Shown one piece after another: positions 8,086 to 16,609 of a stretch of DNA of 64,000 nucleotides. The notes under the pieces are model-generated. The model was not told the origin of the DNA and ran no database searches. It was given only the letters and a program-made list of their open reading frames with translations. Source of the DNA: Nocardiopsis metallicus (GTDB lineage Bacteria > Actinomycetota > Actinomycetes > Streptosporangiales > Streptosporangiaceae); NCBI RefSeq assembly GCF_014201115.1, contig NZ_JACHDO010000001.1, positions 5,766,001-5,830,000 on the forward strand. The letters run 5' to 3'. Every line of letters starts with the position of its first letter. The stretch's first letter is position 1. The position numbers and the translations under genes are program-made.

Positions 8086-10341
8086 GTGAGCATCGCGCTG
8101 TACCGCAAGTACCGTCCCGCGACGTTCGGTGAGGTGCGCGGTCAGGAGCACGTGACCGACCCGCTGCGCCAGGCGTTGCGCAGCGGGCGCATCAACCACG
8201 CCTATCTCTTCAGCGGCCCGCGCGGCTGCGGCAAGACGACCAGCGCGCGCATCCTCGCGCGCTCCCTCAACTGCGAGCAGGGCCCCACCCCCGACCCCTG
8301 CGGGACCTGTGACTCCTGTGTGGCGCTCGCCCCCGACGGCGGCGGCAGCATCGACGTGATCGAGATCGACGCCGCCTCCCACGGTGGTGTCGACGACGCC
8401 CGCGACCTGCGCGAACGCGCGTTCTTCTCGCCGGTCAACTCGCGCTACAAGATCTACATCATCGACGAGGCGCACATGGTGACCCGCGAGGGTTTCAACG
8501 CGCTCCTCAAGCTGGTGGAGGAACCCCCGCCGCACCTGAAGTTCGTGTTCGCCACCACCGAACCCGAGAAGGTCATCGGCACGATCCGTTCGCGGACCCA
8601 CCACTACCCCTTCCGGCTCATTCCGCCGAGCACGCTCAAGGAGCTCATGGAGGACCTCCTCAAGCAGGAGGACGTCTCCTACGACCCCGCCGCGCTGCCG
8701 CTGGTCGTGCGCGCCGGCGCCGGTTCGGCCCGTGACACCCTCTCCGTCCTGGACCAGCTCATCGCCGGTTCGGACGAGGGCGGCATCACCCGTGAGGGCG
8801 CGGTCTCCCTGCTCGGCTACACCGACTCCAGCCTGCTCGGCGAGATGGTCGACGCCCTGGGCGCCCGCGACGGCGCCGCCGCGTTCAGCCTGATCGACCG
8901 GATCGTCGAGGGCGGGCACGACCCGCGCCGCTTCACCACGGACCTGCTGGAGCGCTTCCGCGACCTCGTGGTGCTCGCCGCCGTCCCGGACGCCCTGGAC
9001 AAGGGGCTGGTGAACGTCTCTCCGGAGTCCGCGGAGCAGATGAGGGAGCAGGCCGCCCGGCTCGGCCCGGCCGAGCTGTCCAGAGGCGCCGAGATCCTCA
9101 ACCAGGGGCTGACCGAGATGCGCGGCGCGACCGCGCCCAGGCTGCTCCTGGAACTCATGTGCTCGCGCATCCTCCTGCCCGCCACCGACGGCGCCCAGGG
9201 CGCCGCGCTGCTGGCCCGGCTGGAGCAGATGGAGCGCCGCGTCGCCTCCGGCGCCATCGCCCCGGCCGCGTCCGCTCCGGCACCCGGCGCCACCGCCCCG
9301 GTGGCTCCCGCACCCGCCGCGCCCGCCCCGGTGGCACCCGCGGCCCCGGCTCCTGCGCCTGCCGCGCCGCAGGCGCCGACACGGCCCAGCGCGCCCGAAC
9401 CCGCTCCTCGTCCGGCGCCCCAGGCGGCCGCCGGTGAGCCCGCGGGCTGGGACGCCCCGCCGAGCAACGCTCCCGAACCCGCGCGGGGTGCCGCGGCGTC
9501 CGCACCCGCGAGCGGTGGCGGCCCGCTCGACCTGGGCCGGGTCCAGGGCGCCTGGCACCAGATCCTGGAAGCGGTCAAGGGCCGTCGCCGGTTCACCTGG
9601 ATGGTGCTGACCGGCAGCGACGTCCATCCGGTCGGGGTCGAGGGCAACACCGTGCTGCTCGGCTTCAACAAGCCCAACGAGGCCAAGGGCTTCAGTAACA
9701 GCGGAAGCGACAAGGTCGTCGCCGGTGCGATCCAGCAGGTCCTCGGGGCCGAGGTCCGGGTGGCTCCCGCCAGCGGCGGAAACCAGGCGCCCCCGCTCCG
9801 CGCCGAACCCGCTCCCCGTCAGGCTCCGCAGCAGCAGGCCCCGCAGCCCGCCGAGCCCGCGGGTTGGGACGCCCCGGCCCCCGCCCCGCAGGCCGAACAG
9901 CCCGGGCCCGGTTCTCCCGGGGCCGCGCCAGCCCCGCAGGCCGCCGCCCCCGCGCGGCCCGCGGGTCCGCCGCCGGACCGGATCGTCACCGGGCTCCAGG
10001 AGCCGCCGCCCGACCCGTACGAGGACGGTGCCGCGGCCCCGCCGCCGGACGACGGCGGTTTCGGCCGTCCCGTTCAGCGCGGATCGGCCCCGAAGACGGC
10101 CGAGCCCAGCGCTCCGGCACCCAGCGCTCCGGCACCCAGCGCACCCGCGCCGAGTGTTCCCGCGTCCAGCGCTCCAGCCCCGAACAGCCAGCCCCAGGGC
10201 GGGTCGGGCTCGAATACCTCCGGTGGTTCCGGCGGCGGTTCGGGCACGCGCCCCGCGGGCGGCGGCGCCGCGCTCATCGAGACCGAGCTCGGGGGAAAGC
10301 TGCTTGAGGAGATCGAACACGGGGCCGCGCCCGAGGCCTGA
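8086..10341 (+). CDS. dnaX: DNA polymerase III subunits gamma/tau
   Basis: A clamp-loader ATPase of 751 residues. It starts at the GTG at 8086 (SIALYRKYRPATFGEVRGQ), the canonical DnaX N-terminus; the frame is open further upstream but that sequence overlaps the SRP RNA side and is not family-like. Walker A GPRGCGKTT is at residues 44-52, the zinc ligands are Cys63, 72, 75 and 78, and the Walker B DEAH is at about 127-130. Residues from about 400 to 700 are a long low-complexity Ala/Pro-rich linker (PAPAAPAPVAPAAPAPAP) with a small folded segment inside it (LDLGRVQGAWHQILEAVKGR) that corresponds to the tau-specific part. I see no obvious slippery site for a gamma frameshift product. Confidence 0.95.
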   Translation: MSIALYRKYRPATFGEVRGQEHVTDPLRQALRSGRINHAYLFSGPRGCGKTTSARILARSLNCEQGPTPDPCGTCDSCVALAPDGGGSIDVIEIDAASHGGVDDARDLRERAFFSPVNSRYKIYIIDEAHMVTREGFNALLKLVEEPPPHLKFVFATTEPEKVIGTIRSRTHHYPFRLIPPSTLKELMEDLLKQEDVSYDPAALPLVVRAGAGSARDTLSVLDQLIAGSDEGGITREGAVSLLGYTDSSLLGEMVDALGARDGAAAFSLIDRIVEGGHDPRRFTTDLLERFRDLVVLAAVPDALDKGLVNVSPESAEQMREQAARLGPAELSRGAEILNQGLTEMRGATAPRLLLELMCSRILLPATDGAQGAALLARLEQMERRVASGAIAPAASAPAPGATAPVAPAPAAPAPVAPAAPAPAPAAPQAPTRPSAPEPAPRPAPQAAAGEPAGWDAPPSNAPEPARGAAASAPASGGGPLDLGRVQGAWHQILEAVKGRRRFTWMVLTGSDVHPVGVEGNTVLLGFNKPNEAKGFSNSGSDKVVAGAIQQVLGAEVRVAPASGGNQAPPLRAEPAPRQAPQQQAPQPAEPAGWDAPAPAPQAEQPGPGSPGAAPAPQAAAPARPAGPPPDRIVTGLQEPPPDPYEDGAAAPPPDDGGFGRPVQRGSAPKTAEPSAPAPSAPAPSAPAPSVPASSAPAPNSQPQGGSGSNTSGGSGGGSGTRPAGGGAALIETELGGKLLEEIEHGAAPEA

Positions 10342-10390
10342 CCGTCCTACCGTCCTGGACCCGGACCCGGACCCGGACCGAGCGTGGGGG

Positions 10391-11002
10391 TCAGGGTCGC
10401 AGCCCGCGCAGGACCGTGCCCACGAGCCGGTCCACGTACTCGTGCGTCAGCGGTCCGGTGCGCAGCAGCCACCGGTGGTTGATCGGACCGTTGAGCATCT
10501 CCACGGCGAGGTCGAGGTCGGCGTCCGGGGCGAGCTGACCGGCGTCCTGCCCGGAGCGCAGCCGGGCCCGGACCGCCTCGCTGTTGGGCTGGATGAGCCG
10601 CTCGGTGACCGCCCGGGCGAACTCCTCGTCGTGCTGGACCTCCGCGGTGAAGGCCCGCGTGGTGCGGTCCATGGCCGGGTCGGCGAACTCGTCGACGGTG
10701 GCGCGGAACACGGTCTTGAGGTCGGCGGCCAGGTCGCCGGTGTCGGGCAGGGGCAGCCCGGCCTCGGCCCCGGTCAGCCGGGTGAAGACCTCGAAGACCA
10801 CGGCGGCCTTGGAGGGCCACCAGCGGTAGATGGTCTGCTTGCCGACCTTCGCGCGGGCGGCGATGGCCTCCATGGTGAGTCTGGCGTAACCGACCTCACC
10901 CAGCAGTTCGGCGGCTGCGTCGATGATGGCGTTCCGCGCGCGTTGGCTGCGACGGCGGGGATCCGGGGCCCGTCGGTTCTGTTCAGCGGTGTTGTCGGCC
11001 AT
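10391..11002 (-). CDS. TetR family transcriptional regulator
   Basis: A 203-residue TetR repressor. The helix-turn-helix is at about residues 20-65 (ARNAIIDAAAELLGEVGYAR, then TMEAIAARAKVGKQTIYRWW), followed by the variable ligand domain with a TetR_C-like end. The ATG at 11002 is used because the longer open frame crosses the operator region. Two inverted repeats lie in the promoter between it and the divergent small gene, and the sequence shared between them (ACGAGAC/GTCTCGT) is a typical TetR operator core. It probably represses itself and the divergent gene. The inducer is unknown. Confidence 0.88.
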   Translation of the reverse strand: MADNTAEQNRRAPDPRRRSQRARNAIIDAAAELLGEVGYARLTMEAIAARAKVGKQTIYRWWPSKAAVVFEVFTRLTGAEAGLPLPDTGDLAADLKTVFRATVDEFADPAMDRTTRAFTAEVQHDEEFARAVTERLIQPNSEAVRARLRSGQDAGQLAPDADLDLAVEMLNGPINHRWLLRTGPLTHEYVDRLVGTVLRGLRP

Positions 11003-11028
11003 GGCTCCACGGTATCCGCTGAAAAATG

Positions 11029-11096
11029 ACGAGACGTCTCGTATTAAAGCCTGTACTATCAGATGCGACGATCTAAACGAGACGCTATGTCTCGTT
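11029..11096. promoter_or_regulatory. Twin TetR operators, divergent promoter
   Basis: The first site is a perfect 14-bp palindrome ACGAGACGTCTCGT at 11029-11042. The second, at 11076-11096, has arms AACGAGAC and GTCTCGTT around GCTAT. Both share the ACGAGAC half-site. They sit between the divergent TetR gene and the small gene at 11123, so binding would cover both promoters. Confidence 0.75.
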
Positions 11097-11122
11097 GATC
11101 GTGGCAGGGAAGGACCACGGGC

Positions 11123-11320
11123 ATGTCCAAGAACAGCGACAACCTTCTCGGGATGGGTGGTCAGCGCACCACCGTCTCCCGGTCCGCGATGCGCGGTAAC
11201 AGCGCGGGGGCCAAGGGTGGTCCCAGCGACGACGCGCGCGAGCGCAAGCAGGAGCTGCTGCGCAGGCTCCGGGAGAAGCACTCCACCCAGGAGAGCAAGG
11301 ACACCGAAGGTCAACCGTGA
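11123..11320 (+). CDS. Small basic protein, DUF6243-like
   Basis: A 65-residue hydrophilic protein. The N-terminus (LLGMGGQRTTVSRSAMRG) resembles the glycine/serine-rich start of the small actinobacterial DUF6243 family, and the C-terminus is a single charged helix (RERKQELLRRLREKH). No catalytic motif, signal or membrane segment is present. It is divergent from the TetR gene with two TetR operators between them and has an ATG with upstream AGGGAAGGA, so it is very likely the regulated target. Function unknown; the family assignment is from memory of its sequence style. An IS30 element begins 40 bases after the stop. Confidence 0.65.
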   Translation: MSKNSDNLLGMGGQRTTVSRSAMRGNSAGAKGGPSDDARERKQELLRRLREKHSTQESKDTEGQP

Positions 11321-11360
11321 CCGCGCGGCGACGGCCCCCACCGGCAGGACCTTGGGTTCT

Positions 11361-12815
11361 AGTGGTGGTCGCAACACCCTGACTTTGGGGAGGTTGCGAC
11401 CACCGTGTCGTTTTCCAAGCAAGAACTGGCCCGGCTGCGGGAGCGGTTCCTGGAGCTGATGACCGAGTCCGGGAACGTCACCGAGGTAGCCCGAAAGCTC
11501 GGTATCAACCCCAACACCGCGTTCACCTGGGCACGCAAAGCCGGACTACGCTCCAGGCGCCAGCAGCGCCGCCACCCAGCACGAGACGAGTACCACCGCC
11601 TGCGTCAGAGCGCTGTGCCCCGCCGAGAGGCCGCCCGGCGGGTCGGGATCAACGAGCGCACCGCCAAAGACTGGGACCGCGGGGTACGCAAGTCCGGCAA
11701 CTCAAGGATCTATGCCGATGGCCGCCGGGTGAACTACTCCACCGGACAGACCACCATAGAGCCCATGACCAGCCCCCAACCAGCGTTGGACGCACTCGAA
11801 CGGCAGGTGCATCCACGCTTTTTGACCCTGCACGAGCGGGAGAGGATCGCTGACCTTCACCGGGCCGGGTGGAGCCTGCGAGCGATCGGCCGCGACCTGG
11901 GGCGACCCGCCTCGACGATCAAGCGTGAACTCGACCACCACCGTGGCCAGGACGGCTCCTACGGCGCCTATACGGCCCAACGCCGGGCCATCGCACAGCG
12001 GGCGCGTCCCAAACCCGCCAAGCTCGCCTGCCCCGGCCCCTTGCGCGACTACGTCGCCCAAGGGTTGGAGGAACAATGGTCCCCCGAGCAGATCAGCAAC
12101 CGGATCGTTGAGGACCATCCTGATGACCAGGACATGCGTGTGAGCCACGAAACGATCTACCAGGCGCTCTACGTCCAGGCCCGGGGCGGGCTCAAACGCG
12201 AGGTCGCCGCCGCGCTGCGCACCGGACGCATCCGACGCAAGCCCCGCCGTTCCTCCGAGCACAGGCAGAGCCGGTTCGTTGATCCGATGGTGATGATCAG
12301 CGAGCGCCCCGCCGAGGTCGAAGACCGTGCTGTTCCAGGGCATTGGGAGGGCGATTTGATCACGGGGGCGCATAACAAGTCCGCGATCATCACCTTGGTC
12401 GAGCGGTCGAGCAGGTATGTGATGCTCGGGCACCTGCCCGGCGAGCACACCGCCGAGGCGGTGGGAGGCGTTCTGAGCGCTCTGGTCCAGACGCTGCCCG
12501 AGCATCTGCGCGGGTCCTTGACCTGGGACCAGGGCAGCGAGATGGCCGGTCACAGAAGGTTCTCGGTGGATACGGGGGTGCCGGTGTTCTTCTGCGACCC
12601 GGCCTCGCCCTGGCAGCGCGGGTCGAACGAGAACACCAACGGGCTGTTGCGCCAGTACTTTCCCAAGGGCACCGATCTGTCGGTGCACGGCCCGCTGGAC
12701 CTGGAGCACGTGGCTCAGAAGCTGAACGGTCGGCCACGCAAAACGCTCGGCTGGAAAACTCCAGCCGAGCGTTTGCATACACTCGTGTGATCAACGAGGT
12801 GTTGCGATGACCCCT
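11361..12815 (+). mobile_element. Intact IS30-family insertion sequence
   Basis: Terminal inverted repeats match at 15 of 18 positions (left AGTGGTGGTCGCAACACC, right complement AGGGGTCATCGCAACACC) and flank one full-length transposase gene. The size of about 1.45 kb is somewhat above the usual IS30 range because the transposase has an extended N-terminus. I could not identify a target duplication with confidence. It sits in the space between the small DUF6243-like gene and the convergent methyltransferase gene and breaks neither. Confidence 0.85.
11405..12790 (+). CDS. IS30-family transposase
   Basis: A 461-residue transposase. The first 110 residues contain one predicted helix-turn-helix (SGNVTEVARKLGINPNTAF) and a second partial one. 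The typical IS30 HTH_38 domain follows at about 140-180 (RERIADLHRAGWSLRAIG, then RDLGRPASTIKREL). The DDE catalytic core is complete: VPGHWEGDLITG, LTWDQGSEMAGH and SPWQRGSNENTNGLLRQYF. Nothing indicates inactivation, so this copy may be mobile. Confidence 0.95.
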   Translation: MSFSKQELARLRERFLELMTESGNVTEVARKLGINPNTAFTWARKAGLRSRRQQRRHPARDEYHRLRQSAVPRREAARRVGINERTAKDWDRGVRKSGNSRIYADGRRVNYSTGQTTIEPMTSPQPALDALERQVHPRFLTLHERERIADLHRAGWSLRAIGRDLGRPASTIKRELDHHRGQDGSYGAYTAQRRAIAQRARPKPAKLACPGPLRDYVAQGLEEQWSPEQISNRIVEDHPDDQDMRVSHETIYQALYVQARGGLKREVAAALRTGRIRRKPRRSSEHRQSRFVDPMVMISERPAEVEDRAVPGHWEGDLITGAHNKSAIITLVERSSRYVMLGHLPGEHTAEAVGGVLSALVQTLPEHLRGSLTWDQGSEMAGHRRFSVDTGVPVFFCDPASPWQRGSNENTNGLLRQYFPKGTDLSVHGPLDLEHVAQKLNGRPRKTLGWKTPAERLHTLV

Positions 12816-12939
12816 TGAATCCACCGACCGGCCGGGGGCTGTCGGCGTTCCCGGGCCCCTGGCGGCTCCGCCCGAGCCCCGGCCCCGTGCGAGCCCCGGC
12901 CTCGCCCGAACCCCGGCCCCGTGCGGGCAGTGACCCCGC

Positions 12940-14121
12940 TCAGACCGGGGAGCCGACCGGCCAAGAGCGTCCGTCCGGTGCGTCCAGCCACACCCGCTGT
13001 TCCCCGTCGGCCGCCACCAGCAGGCCGAACCGGCTCGGGTCGGGCTCTCCCAGGGCGGACCACTCCAGCAGGGCCTCCTCGACCTCGTCCCAGATGCTTC
13101 TGGGCCCGCCCTGCTCGATCATCCACGAGGTGCCGTAGGGGTAGATCCGCACCCACGACTCCCCCCACCGGTCGCACAGCCACATCCCCGAACCCGTGCC
13201 GATCCACCGGCGCCGCATCCGCCAGTCCGGGACCATGACCGAGACGGCGAAGGCCGAGGCGAAGGCCAGCATCGGGGCGACCGGGTCGACCTGGGTGAGC
13301 CGGTACTCGTCCGGCTGCTGGCCGGCGTCCCGTACCGGGGGCAGGGCCGGACCGGGCGTGCGCAACGGGACGAACCCCACCCCGCCGTGGAAGCGACCCA
13401 GCGCCGTGAGGCCCTGAACGCCCGAACCCCCAGGGGCCCCGGCATCCCCGGCGCCGAGTTCGAGCCGCATGAGTACGCCCGCGCTCTCCAACATCCCCCA
13501 GGGGCACACCACGATCCCGTCGTCGGTGAGCTGTTCGAGCCAGGCCGCGGGCACCCGGCGCACCCCGCAGGCGCTGATGATCCGGTCGAAGGGCGCCGCT
13601 TGCGGGTAGCCGCCGTGGCCGTCGGTCAGATGGGTGCCGGGGGAGAACCCCGCGTCCCGGAGCGCCTCCCGGGCAGCATCCAGCAACCGCTCGTCGATCT
13701 CCACCGAGGTGACGGCGCCGTCGCCGAGGCGGTGGGCGAGCAACGCGGTGTTCCATCCCGTGCCGGTGCCTACCTCCAGCACCTTCTGCCCGTCGGCGAG
13801 GTCGGCGAGTTCCAGCATCCGGGCCAGCACGGTCGGCGCGGAGCTGCACGAGGTGGCGGCTCCCCTGCCGCGCTGTCTGGGTACTTCGGGTCCCTCGATC
13901 CTGGTGACGATGGCGTTGTCCGTGTACACGGCGGCCAGCCAGCGGTCGGGGTTGCCCATGGCGTTCAGGGCGCCGCCGTTGGCGGTCAGCGCGCCGTTCT
14001 CCGGGATGAACAGGTGACGGGGCACGGAACGGAAGGCGTCGACGAGTGCGGCGTCGGTCAGCGTGCCGTCCGCGATTATCGCCTCGATCAGAGCCGAGTT
14101 GCGCTCTCTGGCGGTCAACAC
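12940..14121 (-). CDS. Protein-L-isoaspartate O-methyltransferase-like SAM methyltransferase
   Basis: A 393-residue protein whose first 220 residues form the PCMT fold. VPRHLFIPE near the start and the Rossmann SAM motif KVLEVGTGTGWNTALLAHRL are clear, followed by VTSVEIDERLLDAAR. The C-terminal 170 residues extend beyond a repair PCMT and resemble the extra domain of actinobacterial PCMT-like enzymes, some of which modify ribosomal peptides. No precursor peptide or ATP-grasp gene is visible next to it, so peptide maturation is only a possibility. The start is a GTG at 14121; a dyad at 14165-14185 lies just upstream. It is convergent with the IS30 element. Confidence 0.75.
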   Translation of the reverse strand: MLTARERNSALIEAIIADGTLTDAALVDAFRSVPRHLFIPENGALTANGGALNAMGNPDRWLAAVYTDNAIVTRIEGPEVPRQRGRGAATSCSSAPTVLARMLELADLADGQKVLEVGTGTGWNTALLAHRLGDGAVTSVEIDERLLDAAREALRDAGFSPGTHLTDGHGGYPQAAPFDRIISACGVRRVPAAWLEQLTDDGIVVCPWGMLESAGVLMRLELGAGDAGAPGGSGVQGLTALGRFHGGVGFVPLRTPGPALPPVRDAGQQPDEYRLTQVDPVAPMLAFASAFAVSVMVPDWRMRRRWIGTGSGMWLCDRWGESWVRIYPYGTSWMIEQGGPRSIWDEVEEALLEWSALGEPDPSRFGLLVAADGEQRVWLDAPDGRSWPVGSPV

Positions 14122-14164
14122 GTCCTCAGTCCCCTGTTGTTCTCGCTGTTCAAGGATGGTGTCC

Positions 14165-14185
14165 CCGGATACCAGTGGTACCCGG
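14165..14185. promoter_or_regulatory. Dyad upstream of the PCMT-like gene
   Basis: The arms CCGGATACC and GGTACCCGG match at 8 of 9 positions around AGT. It lies 44 bases upstream of the methyltransferase GTG and just after the convergent end of the OYE gene region. It looks like an operator for an unlinked regulator; no partner is obvious in the window. Confidence 0.4.
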
Positions 14186-14255
14186 GAACCCCGCGGGACA
14201 TCCTTTCAACCGAACGTGATTTTTTCGCTACTCCTCGACCTCGCGCCTGGTGAAA

Positions 14256-15434
14256 TCAGGTCAACGGTGCCACCAAGCGCTCGTTGCCGCCCACGAGGCC
14301 GTTGCCGCTGGTTCCGCTGGCCTCGTCGTGCCGGGGGTAGTCCGCGTAGCCGCGCGCCCCGGACGTGTAGTGGAAGTCCTTCTCCCGGATCCGGGCCCAG
14401 GGCACCCCGGCCGCCAGCCGTTCGACCACGTCCGGGTTGGCGATGTAGGGCCGTCCCACGGAGACGAGGTCGGCCCGTCCCTCGCCGAGCAGCGCGGCCG
14501 CGCTCTGCGGGGTGGTCACCTCGTGTTCGCCGGTGTTGCCCACGAGCGTGCCCGACCAGTCCCGGCGCGCCTCGGCCAGTGCGGGGTGGCGGGGGTCTTC
14601 GGTGACGTGCAGGTAGGCCAGGCCCAGCGGCGCGATCCGGCGCAGTAGCTCCCGGTAGACCGGGGCCGGGTCGCGCTCCACCATCTCGAACTGCCGGTTC
14701 CCGGGGGAGAGCCGCAGCCCCACCCGGTCCGCCCCGACGGCGTCCGCGACCGCCTCGGCGACCTCCACGGGGAACCGGACCCGGCCGGAGGTCCCGCCGC
14801 CGTAGGCGTCCGTGCGCAGGTTGGTGTTGTCGGCGAGGAACTGGTGAGGCAGGTATCCGTTGGCCCCGTGGATCTCGACCCCGTCGAACCCGGCCCGCAG
14901 CGCCGCCCGGGCCGCGTCCGCGTACTCGGTGACGGTCCGCGCGATCTCCCCGGTGGTCAGCGCGCGCGGGGTGACCGGGGCGACCTTGCCGTCCAGGGTG
15001 TGCACGAGGTCGGTCCGCGGCACCGCCGAGGGCGCCACCGGGGTCCCGCCGTCGGGCCGGTTGGCCGGGTGCCCGCCGCGCCCGGCGTGCATGAGCTGGG
15101 CGAAGATCCGGCCGCCCGCCGCGTGCACGGCGTCGGTCACGCGCCGCCACCCCTGGACCTGCTCGGCCGAGTACAGGCCCGGCTCGGTCAGGTACTGCTG
15201 TCCGGCCACGCTGGGGGCGATCCCCTCGGAGACGATCAGGCCCGCGCTGGCCCGCTGGGTGTAGTAGGCGGCCATGAGCTCGGTGGGGACCCCGTCGCGG
15301 TCGGCGCGCAGCCGGGTCATCGGGGCCATGACGACCCGGTTCGGAAGGCGCAGGGGGCCGAGGTCGTAGGCGCTGAGCAGAGGGTTGGGGATCTGGTTCG
15401 GGTTCTCGTTCGGGTGCTTCGGCGAGGTGTCCAT
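14256..15434 (-). CDS. Old Yellow Enzyme family NAD(P)H:flavin oxidoreductase (alkene reductase)
   Basis: A 392-residue single-domain OYE. The TIM barrel starts LGPLRLPNRVVMAPMTRLRA with the FMN-binding PMTR; the active-site region and barrel strands include AGFDGVEIHGANGYLPHQFL and VSVGRPYIANPDVVERL. It should reduce activated C=C bonds of enones or nitro compounds with NADPH. It is divergent from a MerR gene and the promoter between them has the long spacer typical of MerR control, so induction by electrophiles is likely. The predicted start of transcription falls on or next to the ATG. Confidence 0.9.
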   Translation of the reverse strand: MDTSPKHPNENPNQIPNPLLSAYDLGPLRLPNRVVMAPMTRLRADRDGVPTELMAAYYTQRASAGLIVSEGIAPSVAGQQYLTEPGLYSAEQVQGWRRVTDAVHAAGGRIFAQLMHAGRGGHPANRPDGGTPVAPSAVPRTDLVHTLDGKVAPVTPRALTTGEIARTVTEYADAARAALRAGFDGVEIHGANGYLPHQFLADNTNLRTDAYGGGTSGRVRFPVEVAEAVADAVGADRVGLRLSPGNRQFEMVERDPAPVYRELLRRIAPLGLAYLHVTEDPRHPALAEARRDWSGTLVGNTGEHEVTTPQSAAALLGEGRADLVSVGRPYIANPDVVERLAAGVPWARIREKDFHYTSGARGYADYPRHDEASGTSGNGLVGGNERLVAPLT

Positions 15435-15440
15435 GACGTG

Positions 15441-15472
15441 AGCGTAGAATCTGACATCCGTGTGAGGTTCAA
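15441..15472 (-). promoter_or_regulatory. MerR-type promoter of the OYE gene
   Basis: On the minus strand a -35 TTGAAC (15467-15472) and a -10 TACGCT (15441-15446) are separated by 20 bp, the overlong spacer that MerR regulators untwist. The spacer holds a dyad GAACCTCAC / GTCAGATTC (7 of 9 matches). Position +1 would be about 7 bases past the -10, at the ATG, so the message is probably leaderless. Confidence 0.65.
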
Positions 15473-15512
15473 GTGTTCGTGACCAGGGTCACGCGTCGCG
15501 CCGGAGGTGCCT

Positions 15513-15869
15513 GTGCGTATCGGTGAACTGTCCGCGCGCAGCGGGGTGAGCCCCCGCTCGCTGCGCTACTACGAGGAGCGGGGGCTGCTCGCGTCCCGGC
15601 GCACGTCCGGCGGGCACCGCGAGTACGGCGAGGACGCGGTGGAGCGGGTGGACCGCGTCCAGTGCCTGCTCGGGGCCGGGCTCAACACCGAGACCATTCG
15701 TGAACTGCTGCCCTGCGTGTACGCGCGGGAGCGCGGGGAACCCGCGCCGGACCTGCTCGACTGGCTGTGCGCCGAACGCGACCGAGTGAGTGGCGCGATC
15801 CGCGGCCTGGAACGCACCCGGGAGGCCCTGGACGAGGTCATCGAGAACGCCAGGAACTCCCCGGCCTAA
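15513..15869 (+). CDS. MerR family transcriptional regulator
   Basis: A regulator of 118 residues. The winged helix is at residues 1-70 (RIGELSARSGVSPRSLRYYE then RGLLASRRTSGGHREYG), and a C-terminal coiled coil follows (SGAIRGLERTREALDEVIEN). I chose the GTG at 15513 instead of the one at 15507 because GGAGG ends at 15507, giving a normal 5-base spacing. No cysteine cluster for metals or Fe-S is present, so it is neither a SoxR nor a metal sensor. It is divergent from the OYE gene and is the likely regulator of it. Confidence 0.87.
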   Translation: MRIGELSARSGVSPRSLRYYEERGLLASRRTSGGHREYGEDAVERVDRVQCLLGAGLNTETIRELLPCVYARERGEPAPDLLDWLCAERDRVSGAIRGLERTREALDEVIENARNSPA

Positions 15870-15994
15870 AGCCGGGTGAACGCCGACCGAGCTGTCGGCG
15901 CAGGTGGCGGGGGAGCCTTGGCCGGACCGGTTACCCTCACAGGCAAGTGACACGCAGCTACGAACAGCACCACGTGTGCGGCGAGGAGATGGCC

Positions 15995-16354
15995 GTGAAC
16001 CCTGGCGGAATGGACATGCAGGCCCTGCTTCAGCAGGCCCAGCAGATGCAGCAGCAGCTGGCGCAGGCCCAGCAGGCCCTGGAGGAGGCCGAGGTCGAGG
16101 GCACCTCCGGAGGTGGCCTGGTCAAGGTCAAGCTGAGCGGGCGCGGACAGGTCGAGGACATCACTGTCGACCCCAAGGCCGTGGACCCCACCGACGCGGA
16201 GGAGACCGCGCAGACCGTGGCGGACCTGGTCCTGGCGGCCATCCGTGACGCCGAGGCGCAGGTCGAGCGCCTCCAGCAGGAGAAGATGGGCCCGCTGGCC
16301 GAGGGTCTGGGCGGCGGGATGCCCGGCGGCATGCCCGGTCTCCCCGGCTTCTAG
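15995..16354 (+). CDS. ybaB: YbaB/EbfC nucleoid-associated protein
   Basis: A 119-residue member of the YbaB/EbfC family, a small dimeric DNA-binding protein encoded next to recR in most bacteria. The N-terminal helix is Gln-rich (LLQQAQQMQQQLAQAQQALE), followed by the three-stranded core (GGLVKVKLSGRGQVEDITVD) and a glycine-rich tail ending GGMPGLPGF. The GTG at 15995 has GGAG at a suitable distance; an ATG six bases earlier overlaps that site and is less likely. A strong terminator and about 255 bases separate it from recR. Confidence 0.9.
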   Translation: MNPGGMDMQALLQQAQQMQQQLAQAQQALEEAEVEGTSGGGLVKVKLSGRGQVEDITVDPKAVDPTDAEETAQTVADLVLAAIRDAEAQVERLQQEKMGPLAEGLGGGMPGGMPGLPGF

Positions 16355-16398
16355 GACTGCCCGCAGACCCGTCTTCGAGGCACACCTCGAATCCTCGC

Positions 16399-16442
16399 GG
16401 TCGTCGCCCCGGTGCCCACCGGCACCGGGGCGACGACCTTTC
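16399..16442 (+). terminator. Strong hairpin after ybaB
   Basis: An 18-bp perfect stem (GGTCGTCGCCCCGGTGCC with its complement) around ACC, followed by TTTCC. It suggests that recR is mainly transcribed from its own promoter in the 16440-16600 region. Confidence 0.85.
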
Positions 16443-16609
16443 CTGGGCCCTTTCCCGCGCTCCTTCCTGCGGCTTCCCGTCTTCCGGCGCCTTCGGCCGG
16501 GACACGACCGGACCGCCGTCACAAGAGGTCACCGCCCCCCGATACGGTGGGGTGAGGGGCGGGAGCAGCCCCGCCGGGCCCCGTCCCGGTTCCGACCGAG
16601 TGGGTAGGT

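Noticed and set aside
7894..10320. An 808-codon minus-strand frame antisense to dnaX
   Set aside because: Arg/Gly-rich shadow of the Ala/Pro-rich dnaX linker; runs through the SRP RNA.
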